Source: Vairimorpha apis BRL 01 (lineage: Eukaryota > Microsporidia > Nosematidae). Taken from it: a stretch of 10,136 nucleotides of DNA. The position numbers were made by a program, and so were the translations under genes. This document shows positions 1 to 6,931 of the stretch, in pieces. Location: the NCBI GenBank assembly GCA_000447185.1, contig KE647073.1:1-10136 (forward strand). The letters are read 5' to 3'. Numbering within the stretch: the first letter of the stretch is position 1; each line of letters begins with the position of its first letter. The notes below the pieces were generated by a model. That model was not told where the DNA came from and searched no databases. It was given only the letters and a program-made list of their open reading frames with translations.

Positions 1-1588
1 CAGATTATATTTATTAATTTTTAACAAATTATAAGTTTTTCAAACTGAAATAAAATAAATTTTAAAAAATTTAAATTATTTAAAACAAACTGATTAACTT
101 TTCTTAGAATACAAAAATAACAAATATTTATTATTTGTATATAATTTATATGTTGTTGTGTTTATATAAAAATTTTTATAATTATTTAAAATTAGGACAA
201 TATTCAATACTGTTTCCAATGTAATTCTTAGCTAAAATTTGCTCAAGTTTTGTTTAATTATTTTATGTATCGCATCTTTAATAGAATAACTCTTAAAGGT
301 ATAATTTTTACTAATTTGTCACCATTTCTTATTAAGTTTTATTTATTTTCCTACTCTTCTTCGAATATTAAAAATAGAAGCTAATATTTTTTTAATAAAT
401 TATAAAATTTACATCTTTAGGTAAAGTAAATTTAAGTTCTTTCATATATTTCTGATAGTTTTTAATACAGATAATATCATGTTTTTAAAAAAAATTTGTT
501 CATGCTTTTTAATTTTAACATAGTTATTAGATAGAAAATTATAAATATTATTTTCTTATTTGATTAATAAAAAAATTTCTTTATTGTTAATACAAATATC
601 AAAAATTATATTATTTTATTTTTGTTAATAACAAAATTCTAAACAAATTATGGTAAATCTTAATATCAATTAATGCTGTTGTAGCGATTTTAATCCCGAA
701 ATTACTATTAAACAAAATTTTTTATATTGAGTTTTCTCTTAATTTAATAATCTTTTAAAATCCATATTTTTACATAAAAACAATGTATACATCTAACTAT
801 CTCATTATGTATTTTTACAAATCAAAAAAAGAAATTTTATTACACTTGATATCAAAATATTAAACTATATTCCTATTAATTATAATAATAACATTACTTT
901 TTTGTTTTAAAAAAAATTTATACTGAGATAATATTAAATTGTTTCTAATCTAGCATTACATTTTAATTTACTAGATATATAGTTAAAATTCTAATATTAT
1001 ATATTTGATATCCTTGGCTTTATACAAAGTATTAATATTGTTTTAATCTTTAATTTTGATATATATATTCAGTATTTGTTATCAACTAACTAAATTAAGA
1101 TACTTTTTCATTTAAATATTTTTTGAGGTTAAATTTAATAAAATTAAATATTTAAGTAAACTTAATCTAATTATTACGATTAACGATTAATTATAATATT
1201 TATAAAAATTGTCTTGTACATCTTGGACTTTGTAATATTTTAATAATATTCAAATATGAAATAATTAAATAATTTAGTGTGCTTGTATATTTTGGTTGTG
1301 ATTTTTATTTTCACTCTTGCTAATCTTCTTAAAAAATATTAATTATGTTTATTTTTTAATTTAATTTAATTTTTATTTTAAATAAGTTTTAAAATAAAAA
1401 GTTGTGATATTTTATGCAAATTTGTTCAAAGATATTAAATAAATATTTAACGATTAATATAGTATATAAAAAAATTATCAAAAAATACAATAAAGATTTT
1501 TTTAAATCAATTTTGATTACTAAAAAATTTATATATTTCATTTAAATTTATTGATAAAAAATTTATTTTTAAAGATTAAACATCCTTG
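1..1588. other. Gene-free AT-rich stretch
   Basis: I see no intact gene, tRNA or rRNA here. The stretch is mostly low-complexity A/T with scattered stops in all six frames. Slightly less AT-rich patches occur around 230-360, 660-720 and 1270-1330. On the minus strand some of these give short protein-like runs, the best of which are listed separately. No T-loop-like sequence that would suggest a tRNA was found on inspection. Confidence 0.6.
181..840 (-). pseudogene. Possible decayed protein gene, unidentified
   Basis: Reading the minus strand from about 840 to 181, protein-like runs follow one another in changing frames: an open run at about 819-745 rich in I, V, C and H; one at about 700-610 beginning IKIATTALIDIKIYHN; one in line with 600-480 containing YVKIKKHEQ; a 29-codon open run near 478-392 ending LPKDVNFIIY; and near 331-250 a run KKW-stop-QISKNYTFKSYSIKDA, followed after a shift by LEQILAKNYIGN down to about 185. 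Residues such as D, E, H, W, G and P are commoner than expected for random A/T sequence. However, stops occur by chance only about every ten codons here, so open runs of 25-30 codons are not rare. I do not recognise the protein. It could be a dead gene, or chance. Confidence 0.22.
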
Positions 1589-2436
1589 TTAAATATCAAT
1601 GTAATATAAAATTGCTATTTTGATTTTGATAAAAAATCTATCTAATGTTTCAAAATAATTAACAAAATTACAAGAGTCATATTCACTTTTACCAATTACA
1701 TGAAGATAAAAATCATAGCAAGGAATACCTATAGGTTTTGTCAAATTTTTAGGAAATCTCTGACTAAAGTGTGTTAACAATAATTTTTTTGATTGTGATA
1801 ATGTAAATATATTTTCTGCTTCTTTTAATGTAGAATGAAGTGTTTTATATGCATTGGCTTTGTTTTCATCATCAAATGTACACTCATGAATCATTACATC
1901 AGCATTTTTTGATATATAACAAAATAAAGGAGATGGTCTAGAATCACCAGAATATGATATTTTATAGTTTTCATCTTTTATTGATATTGAACAAGAATCA
2001 ACGTTATGTAAACAACCGCATATTTCAACATAATAATCAAATTTAAAAATTTTAATACAATCTTTTTCATTTTTTTATTTATATCGTAATTTTTCTCAAT
2101 TAATTTTAATTCATCTGTATATATCAAAGTTAAATTATTAAATAATATTTTTAAAAAATTTAAAACAATTGATGGTCCCATTACTTTAATTTGATTTTTT
2201 ACTTTAATTAATACATTTATTATTCCTAAACAATGATCTGCATGAGAATGACTTATAAATATTAGATCAAGTTTATCAATAATTTTATAAGATCCAGAAA
2301 TTCTATAAATTTGATTTATTGTATCTTCCCCACAATCTAATAATATAAATTTATTTTGCAGGCTTAATAGTATACCAGATACATTTCTATATTTTGAAGG
2401 TATTGCACATCCAGTCCCTAAAATAATATTGAATTT
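1589..2436 (-). pseudogene. tRNase Z, catalytic C-terminal domain (two frames)
   Basis: From 2436 to about 2070 one frame gives NIILGTGCAIPSKYRNVSG, then FILLDCGEDTINQI, and the metal-binding HSHADH at 2233-2250 (the HxHxDH motif). A -1 shift at the A7 run 2070-2076 leads to the second frame, with YSGDSRPSP (metal-bridging Asp at 1943-1945), MIHECTFDD, a KTLHSTLKEA block and THFSQRF, whose His at 1769-1771 is the last zinc ligand. The order and residues are those of eukaryotic tRNase Z. No in-frame ATG lies between the stop at 2437-2439 and LGTG, so this half has no obvious start of its own. An ATG at 2441-2443 would join only if one A of the following A5 run were absent. All catalytic residues I can check are intact, which argues that any inactivation is recent or only apparent. 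Confidence 0.85.
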
Positions 2437-2587
2437 TTAACATATATATTTTTTTAGTTTTAAAATTTTCATTTTTATTTTTTTTAATTTAAATTCTTTT
2501 TGTTTTGAGTTATATACAAAGTGATCACCATCCTTTAAAAATTTAAATTTTCTGATGTATCTAATTTTAATACTAATGTATATTTTT

Positions 2588-3337
2588 TTAATTTAATATT
2601 TTTTTAAAATATGGCAAAAGAAAATCGCTATTAATTTTATTTATATTATTTAAAAGTTTAAACTGAGAAATGTAATCAACATTTTTTTTCACAGATAACA
2701 AAAATGTATTTTTACAGAATGATTTATATCTATTGTAATCTTGTTTTTTGTAACAAAAAATATAACTATTAGTATTTATATTTTCAAAAATATTGTCATT
2801 TATAATGTATATTGTATTAAGTTTAATATCATTTTCCATATAATCCTGTGCATAATATTTTTTATTTTCAAAAATAATAATTTTTTTGTTTTTAAAGTCT
2901 TTATATAAAAACTTAGGTAAATCTTTTGGAATTTTTTCCACCAGTAGGCGACCTTTAATGTCTTTTATCTCTATTTTAAAGTTATTTGATACTATTATAT
3001 TACGATCAATGTATAAATTTGATATGAAATTTAATTTTAAAGAATTTGGTTGGCAGAAGAAGTATGTTTTACTAATGATAAACTGTAAATCTTTATTACA
3101 TACAATGTTTAAATGAGATTTGCCCATATCACGCAAAGTAAGAAAAAGACCACACAAAGATGAAATTTCTTCTTTTTTTGTTATAAAAATTGTATAGATC
3201 GATTTTATTGTCAAACCTTTTTCGATATAATATCTTTGAAAACCTTCAAATAAACCAAATATATATGTAAATGTATCTATTGTAATTATAATTGAGCATC
3301 CACTTGTAGAAGCAATATATTTAATTATTGCTTGCAT
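2588..3337 (-). CDS. tRNase Z, N-terminal domain (249-codon open frame)
   Basis: This is the part of the broken tRNase Z gene that can be translated as it stands. It matches the N-terminal half of long-form enzymes: residues 12-40 carry the SGCSIIITID...LFEGFQRYYIE block, equivalent to the ELAC2 segment with NCGEGVQR, and LTIKSIYTIFIT at about 42-53 corresponds to the beta strand leading to the degraded metal site. The canonical HxHxDH is absent at that place, as expected, because this half is non-catalytic and serves tRNA binding and folding of the enzyme. SLCGLFLTLRDMG follows at about 60-72. The C-terminal part, with TFLLSVKKNVDY and the DFLLPYF end, parallels the ELAC2 segment ending HPDIFPLL. 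The stop falls just after the A7 run at 2599-2605, and family-like sequence resumes in the -1 frame. As a standalone product it would lack catalysis. Confidence 0.8.
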   Translation of the reverse strand: MQAIIKYIASTSGCSIIITIDTFTYIFGLFEGFQRYYIEKGLTIKSIYTIFITKKEEISSLCGLFLTLRDMGKSHLNIVCNKDLQFIISKTYFFCQPNSLKLNFISNLYIDRNIIVSNNFKIEIKDIKGRLLVEKIPKDLPKFLYKDFKNKKIIIFENKKYYAQDYMENDIKLNTIYIINDNIFENINTNSYIFCYKKQDYNRYKSFCKNTFLLSVKKNVDYISQFKLLNNINKINSDFLLPYFKKILN

Positions 3338-3343
3338 ATTATT

Positions 3344-3346
3344 GGG
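3344..3346 (-). promoter_or_regulatory. CCC start-proximal signal of tRNase Z
   Basis: On the minus strand the sequence reads CCCAATAATATG, so a CCC sits exactly six bases before the ATG at 3337, in a surrounding of almost pure A/T. CCC-like triplets immediately upstream of start codons are a known microsporidian promoter feature. Here the triplet supports 3337 as the true start. Confidence 0.6.
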
Positions 3347-3390
3347 TTTAAAAATAAATAAAATGATGTTTTGAATACTAGATAAAATTA

Positions 3391-3699
3391 TATAATTAAA
3401 TAAGTTCGTAATTTAATATATTCATAGAATTAATTTTTACATTCTTTTCATAATTTAACTTCTTCTTGTTCAAATGAATACATATTATATGAATATACTT
3501 TATCTCACATTTTATATTGCTTGATTAATCAACAGGAATATTGTTTGCTCTGGTAATTATTTATAAGGTCTAATGTTTACCTTCCTATAAATTTATAGTT
3601 AGATTTAGTTATATTATTCAATGTGTATTCCACTTCTTCTTCTACATAAATCCTGGTCATGTCCTCGTCTTTAATTAAAAGAGATACTCTCAAAAATAA
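3391..3699 (-). pseudogene. Decayed reading frame, unidentified
   Basis: One minus-strand frame stays protein-like for about 100 codons while carrying five stops: TAA 3577-3579, TGA 3529-3531, TGA 3505-3507, TGA 3448-3450 and TAA 3430-3432. Recognisable runs include LLIKDEDMTRIYVEEEVEY, NITKSNYKFIGR, TLDLINNYQSKQYSC and YSFEQEEVKL. The composition (many E, Q, D, S, R) stands out from the A/T background. Three of the stops are TGA, as expected if Trp TGG codons mutated G to A. TGA is a genuine stop in this genome because the RRB1 gene ends in it, so recoding is unlikely. No start signal and no family could be recognised. It may be the relic of a gene or of a mobile element. Confidence 0.35.
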
Positions 3700-3719
3700 T
3701 TATCAATTTATATATTTTT

Positions 3720-4530
3720 GTTATTCATTAATAATTTGTTTTTGAAATACGCAATAAGTAAATACTTAAATTTTATTAAGATTTATATTGTGTTATACAA
3801 ATACTTATTATATCTTTCTAATTTTTAAATATCATTTTGGAGTAAAAATTTTTTTTATATTTTAGAAATATATTTAAAATCATTTTAAATCTTTTGTTAA
3901 TTTTATATACAAGATAGAAAGTTAGAAATCAAAATTTAATTAAAATTTTAAATTAATTATTAAAAGAATTCATTTAATAAATTACAAAAGCTTTAAAATT
4001 TTTATTTTAATAAATTTACAATTAAATAAAATTTTATGAAAAATATGTTTATTCAGTTCCTAAAATTAAAAATTTGTTACCATTTTTAAAGTTTTTTATT
4101 TATAGGTTTTAAAATTAAAAACTTGAAACTGATTTTTATTAGCAACTTTTTTTTACTAAAACCTTTTTTTAATTTATAATTTTTAATTAGAAATCTTATA
4201 TAAAATATCAAAAAATTGAATTTTTTTTAAATTTAAAACTTATAAATTTTAAAATTAACTTTTTTTATATTTTAAAGATTTTATTTTTTATGTCTATTTA
4301 TTAGATTTTTACATAAATAAAATTAAAAAAATTTCATAATTATACTATTTTTATTGAATTATGTAAAAACTCAAAAATATATTATTAAATTAATTTTCAA
4401 GTTAATAGTTTTTATTTCATAAATATTAATTTGAAAAAATCTTATTACAAAAAAATATATAAATCTAAAATTAAGTTTTTTTCTCAAAATTTCAAATATA
4501 ATAAATTATTTATGAAGTCAAAGTTTTCAT
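3720..4530. other. Low-complexity AT-rich spacer
   Basis: Nothing gene-like is seen. The stretch is almost pure A/T with frequent short motifs such as TTTTAAAATTAAAAA recurring imperfectly (for example near 4061-4078 and 4106-4122), as expected for biased sequence. The composition changes sharply at about 4531, where the retroelement remnant begins. Confidence 0.6.
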
Positions 4531-4976
4531 TTAGTCTATAGTTTTTGTACCTGCGTCGTTAGAGCTAATTCTCTTTAGTATACTAGTCACGTCCTCGATT
4601 GCGCTTCACCTTCTCTCAATCCTTGCCTATATTCCAATAAAATGCATTCAAGAGTTTTTTATTACTTTAGACTGAATATATGCCTCGATCCTGTTGTCTA
4701 TATCGAGCTCTATACTATACTTGCTGTGATATTTCGTAATCACTCCGTCCCAAGTCATGACATGTGGGATTTTACTTTGACTTTACATTTATGTATTTAT
4801 CCCAACTCTCTTGCTAGTAACTCGTATTTTCTTAATTTTTCTAATTCTACTGTTTACAGATCGTCGGTATTTGTAATTTCAACTTCTATAAGTGTAAGAA
4901 TTTTTTCTTGCTTGTCAAATATGAATATGTCTGGTTTAAAATTTCAAATATATAATTTTTTAGTGATATTTTTCAT
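4531..4976 (-). mobile_element. Degenerate retroelement C-terminal domain
   Basis: This patch is clearly less AT-rich than its surroundings and encodes, on the minus strand, a broken protein segment. Frame one (4976 to about 4768) has a KPD at 4929-4937, then about 14 residues later LIEVEIT (IEVEI at 4875-4889), then VELEKLRKYELLARELG, interrupted by stops TGA 4944-4946, TAA 4854-4856 and TAA 4797-4799. A second frame (4767-4651) gives PHVMTWDGVITKYHSKYS and RIEAYIQSKVIK. A third gives KTLECILLEYRQGLREGEAQ (4658 to about 4600), and a last run ends at TAA 4531-4533. The PD...(x14)...E and downstream KYELL pattern resembles the restriction-like endonuclease domain at the C terminus of R2/Dong-type non-LTR reverse transcriptases; similar fragments recur in microsporidian genomes, as far as I recall. 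Stops and shifts make it a dead, 5'-truncated copy. Confidence 0.6.
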
Positions 4977-4978
4977 GA

Positions 4979-4981
4979 CCC
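4979..4981 (+). promoter_or_regulatory. CCC directly before PCNA start
   Basis: The sequence TGACCCATG places a CCC immediately before the PCNA ATG and an in-frame TGA two codons upstream. This fixes 4982 as the start. The CCC touches the ATG here, whereas at tRNase Z and CBF5 the gap is six bases. Confidence 0.55.
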
Positions 4982-5797
4982 ATGTTTGAGTTAGAAATTC
5001 ATTATGCACAAAAAGAAAAAGAAGATAAGCAACAAATTTCTTTCATTGGTGGTAAGTTAGGACTCTTACGTAAAATTTTAGAAAGTTTAAGTGAAATAGT
5101 AGATCATGTTGAACTTAAAGTTAAAGAACATGGTATAGAGATGCAGGTTATGGACTCAATGCATGTTGTTCTTGTCGATGTATTTTTAAGTAGAGCTCTT
5201 TTTGATAAATATAGATGCGACAGAGACATTATTTTGGGAATTAAAATAAAAAGTTTGATTACCATTCTAAAAGATTTAACATTCCCTGCAAATTCTTTAC
5301 TTCATATATCATGTAATGATAACCCTGATAAAATGTCAATTTGTTACAAACAACCGCAGTATACATTAAATTGGGATCTTAGTTTATATTCATTTGATAA
5401 TGAGGTATTTGAAATTCCAAATATAATTTCTACTTGTGAGATTGTTATGTCTGTGCAACAATTTCTTGTGTTACCTAAATTAGTTGGAATTTTTGGTGAA
5501 TTTTTAAGCATTGATGCTAGTAAAGATGTTGTAATATTTAAACAAGTTGGAGATACAACTAGCGCCGATATGACTTTAAAAAAAGATGGTGAAAATGAAG
5601 TAGAAATAAATGTTACTGAACCAATTAAACGTGAAATGGCTATGAAATATATTAATATTATTTCTAAAGTAGCAAGCATGTCTTCTAACGTAAAAATACA
5701 AATGGGTGAAGAAATACCAATATTTATTGAGTTAAATATCTTTAATTTAGGACATTTAAGATATTTTGTTGCACCAAAAATCGATAGTGATAATTAA
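4982..5797 (+). CDS. PCNA: Proliferating cell nuclear antigen (sliding clamp)
   Basis: The product is the homotrimeric DNA clamp that tethers replicative polymerases and recruits PIP-box partners such as ligase, FEN1 and RFC in the nucleus. It has 271 residues against about 258-261 usual. Signatures include MDSMHVVLVDVFL at 57-69, YRCDRD at 77-82, the interdomain connector region around 130-148 with EIPN, and the C-terminal GHLRYFVAPKID at 257-268, which forms part of the PIP-box pocket. Arg30-Lys31 match the basic helix residues that face DNA (human K13/K14). Lys181 aligns with human Lys164, the ubiquitin/SUMO site, within the ASKDVV context. The extra length is mainly about 16 residues (roughly 7-22, KEKEDKQQ-rich) between the first beta strand MFELEI and the first helix GGKLGLLRKILE. 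The start is fixed by an in-frame stop just upstream. The gene is intact and single-exon, and it converges on CBF5. A retroelement scar ends at its 5' edge. Confidence 0.97.
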   Translation: MFELEIHYAQKEKEDKQQISFIGGKLGLLRKILESLSEIVDHVELKVKEHGIEMQVMDSMHVVLVDVFLSRALFDKYRCDRDIILGIKIKSLITILKDLTFPANSLLHISCNDNPDKMSICYKQPQYTLNWDLSLYSFDNEVFEIPNIISTCEIVMSVQQFLVLPKLVGIFGEFLSIDASKDVVIFKQVGDTTSADMTLKKDGENEVEINVTEPIKREMAMKYINIISKVASMSSNVKIQMGEEIPIFIELNIFNLGHLRYFVAPKIDSDN

Positions 5798-5893
5798 ATT
5801 AAAGTTTTAGTAATATACTTTATTTATATATAACATTTTTAAATAAATGTATTTTATTAAATTATTTTTTTATATAAAACAAATAAAAAAAAT
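5798..5893. terminator. Convergent 3' ends with possible poly(A) signals
   Basis: The 96 bases between the stops of PCNA and CBF5 contain AATAAA on the plus strand at 5842-5847 (45 bases past the PCNA stop) and AATAAA on the minus strand at 5853-5858 (36 bases past the CBF5 stop). If used, the two 3' untranslated regions would lie almost on top of each other. In DNA this AT-rich, AATAAA arises often by chance, so this is tentative. Confidence 0.3.
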
Positions 5894-6931
5894 TTAGTCG
5901 CTCAAAATTTCATATTCTTTTTTTAAACCCCAAGCTGAAGGATATAAATCTTTTTCCATAATTACTCTTTTAAGTTTAGCAACAAATCCGTGTTCCATAA
6001 GTTCTATTTCTGCACTGCTAACCAAAGCTATTCCCAAACAAATTGCTTCGCCTTTTGTACTAATTATAACTATATTGGAAGATATATCAATATTTTTATC
6101 ATATTTAATAATACCTGTAACACTTAATCTTGCACCATAGCATAATGCATTAATGCAACTATCTTTAACCATTATTCTAGGATATCCAGTCAATATTTCT
6201 TCTAAAGGTCTAATTATTTTTCTTAAAAAAGATTCTTCTTTTGTATTTTCATAAACATAATTTGCATCTAACAAATCATGAAGAGTAAAACATTTTGATT
6301 CTTGAATAAGTCCACTTCTTATTCTTCTTAATTCTTTCATGTTTGCTGGTATACCCATAAATAATCCGATGTGTGTACATAACGTTCTTATATATGTACC
6401 TGCTTCGCATGACACCTTAAATAATGCTTCTTTATTGGACTTTGAAATTTCAATCACTTCAATTGAATATATATTACGTAATCTAAGATCTCTTTTTACT
6501 GCACACATTAAAGGTGGTCTTTGAAACTGTAAACCAATAAGACGTTCAACAGTTGAATAAAATTTTTTTTTACTTGGTTTGTCCTCAAATTCTATTACAC
6601 ATACATATTCTTTACCAAGAGATTGTTGACTTTTAGTAAGCCTTGTAGCTCTATTTATGCAAATTGTGAGAACACCACTTACTTTTGGATCAAGTGTACC
6701 ACAATGACCAGTTTTTTCGCATTTTAAAATGTTCTTTACCCAAGTAACTATTTCATGTGAGCTTGGATTTGAACTTTTATCTATATGAACAATCCCATAA
6801 TTTATATATTGATTTATTGGTCTGTTTAGTGGAAAATAACCACAATTTAATGGCGTGTAATTGGTATTTTTATTTATCATATTTTCTAGATTATAAAGAA
6901 GTGGAGAAAATTGTTCATATTTATTTTCCAT
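5894..6931 (-). CDS. CBF5: H/ACA RNP pseudouridine synthase Cbf5 (dyskerin)
   Basis: The product isomerises uridine to pseudouridine in rRNA and snRNA, guided by H/ACA RNAs in a complex with Nop10, Nhp2 and Gar1 in the nucleolus. The 345 residues follow Cbf5 closely: an N-terminal segment ending YINYGIVHIDKSSNPSSHE (about 42-60); CEKTGHCGTLDPKVSG at 71-86 with catalytic Asp81; RATRLTKSQQ at 94-103; GKEYVCVIEF at 106-115; FQRPPLMCAVKR at 136-147; SCEAGTYIRTLC at 174-185; then a PUA domain at about 253-331 with STKGEAI and the family's terminal MEKDLYPSAWGL. It ends soon after the PUA domain and lacks the long Lys-rich tail of yeast and animal proteins. The TAA codon immediately before ATG 6931 rules out a longer N terminus. 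It is intact, single-exon and convergent with PCNA. Confidence 0.97.
   Translation of the reverse strand: MENKYEQFSPLLYNLENMINKNTNYTPLNCGYFPLNRPINQYINYGIVHIDKSSNPSSHEIVTWVKNILKCEKTGHCGTLDPKVSGVLTICINRATRLTKSQQSLGKEYVCVIEFEDKPSKKKFYSTVERLIGLQFQRPPLMCAVKRDLRLRNIYSIEVIEISKSNKEALFKVSCEAGTYIRTLCTHIGLFMGIPANMKELRRIRSGLIQESKCFTLHDLLDANYVYENTKEESFLRKIIRPLEEILTGYPRIMVKDSCINALCYGARLSVTGIIKYDKNIDISSNIVIISTKGEAICLGIALVSSAEIELMEHGFVAKLKRVIMEKDLYPSAWGLKKEYEILSD

Larger units (their letters stand above)
1589..3337 (-). pseudogene. Long-form tRNase Z gene, reading frame broken
   Basis: This is one gene of about 582 codons encoding a long-form ribonuclease Z (ELAC2/Trz1 family), the endonuclease that removes 3' trailers from tRNA precursors in nucleus and mitochondria. 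Domain order is that of the family: a degenerate N-terminal metallo-beta-lactamase half, a linker, and a catalytic C-terminal half. Four breaks are seen. A -1 shift is needed at the A7 run 2599-2605 (minus strand), another at the T5 run 2537-2541, and a third at the A7 run 2070-2076. An in-frame TAA lies at 2437-2439. All three shifts go the same way, as if one base were missing from each homopolymer, and sequence between breaks stays well conserved. Possible explanations are homopolymer undercalls in the assembly, a recently dead gene, or slippage during transcription or translation. The start at 3337 is supported by a CCC six bases upstream. Identity is secure; whether it is functional is open. 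Confidence 0.85.

Noticed and set aside
121..137. Small inverted repeat CAAATA...TATTTG
   Set aside because: A six-base stem of A/T-rich sequence is expected by chance here.
2417..2440. A 24-base GT...TTTTAG stretch that could be a tiny intron removing the tRNase Z stop
   Set aside because: It would keep the frame and remove the TAA, but it also deletes NIILG of the conserved LGTG motif, leaving WTG. The unspliced sequence matches the family better.
3650..3672. Similarity of GAGGACATGACCAGGATTTA to GAGGACGTGACTAGTATACT in the retroelement remnant near 4580-4597
   Set aside because: The match is short and the flanking sequence is unrelated, so it does not show that the two relics belong to one element.
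3391..3699. TGA read as tryptophan
   Set aside because: RRB1 ends in TGA with no conserved sequence beyond it, and the intact genes use TGG for tryptophan, so the standard code applies.
4061..4122. Repeated TAAAATTAAAAA-TTG motifs
   Set aside because: These are imperfect and within almost pure A/T sequence; no more than biased composition is needed to explain them.
4642..4989. 115-codon plus-strand open frame before PCNA
   Set aside because: It is the antisense of the retroelement remnant, has no recognisable domain, and runs into the PCNA start.
5344..5679. 111-codon minus-strand open frame inside PCNA, and similar antisense frames inside CBF5, RRB1 and tRNase Z
   Set aside because: They are shadows of well-supported genes on the other strand and show no family features.
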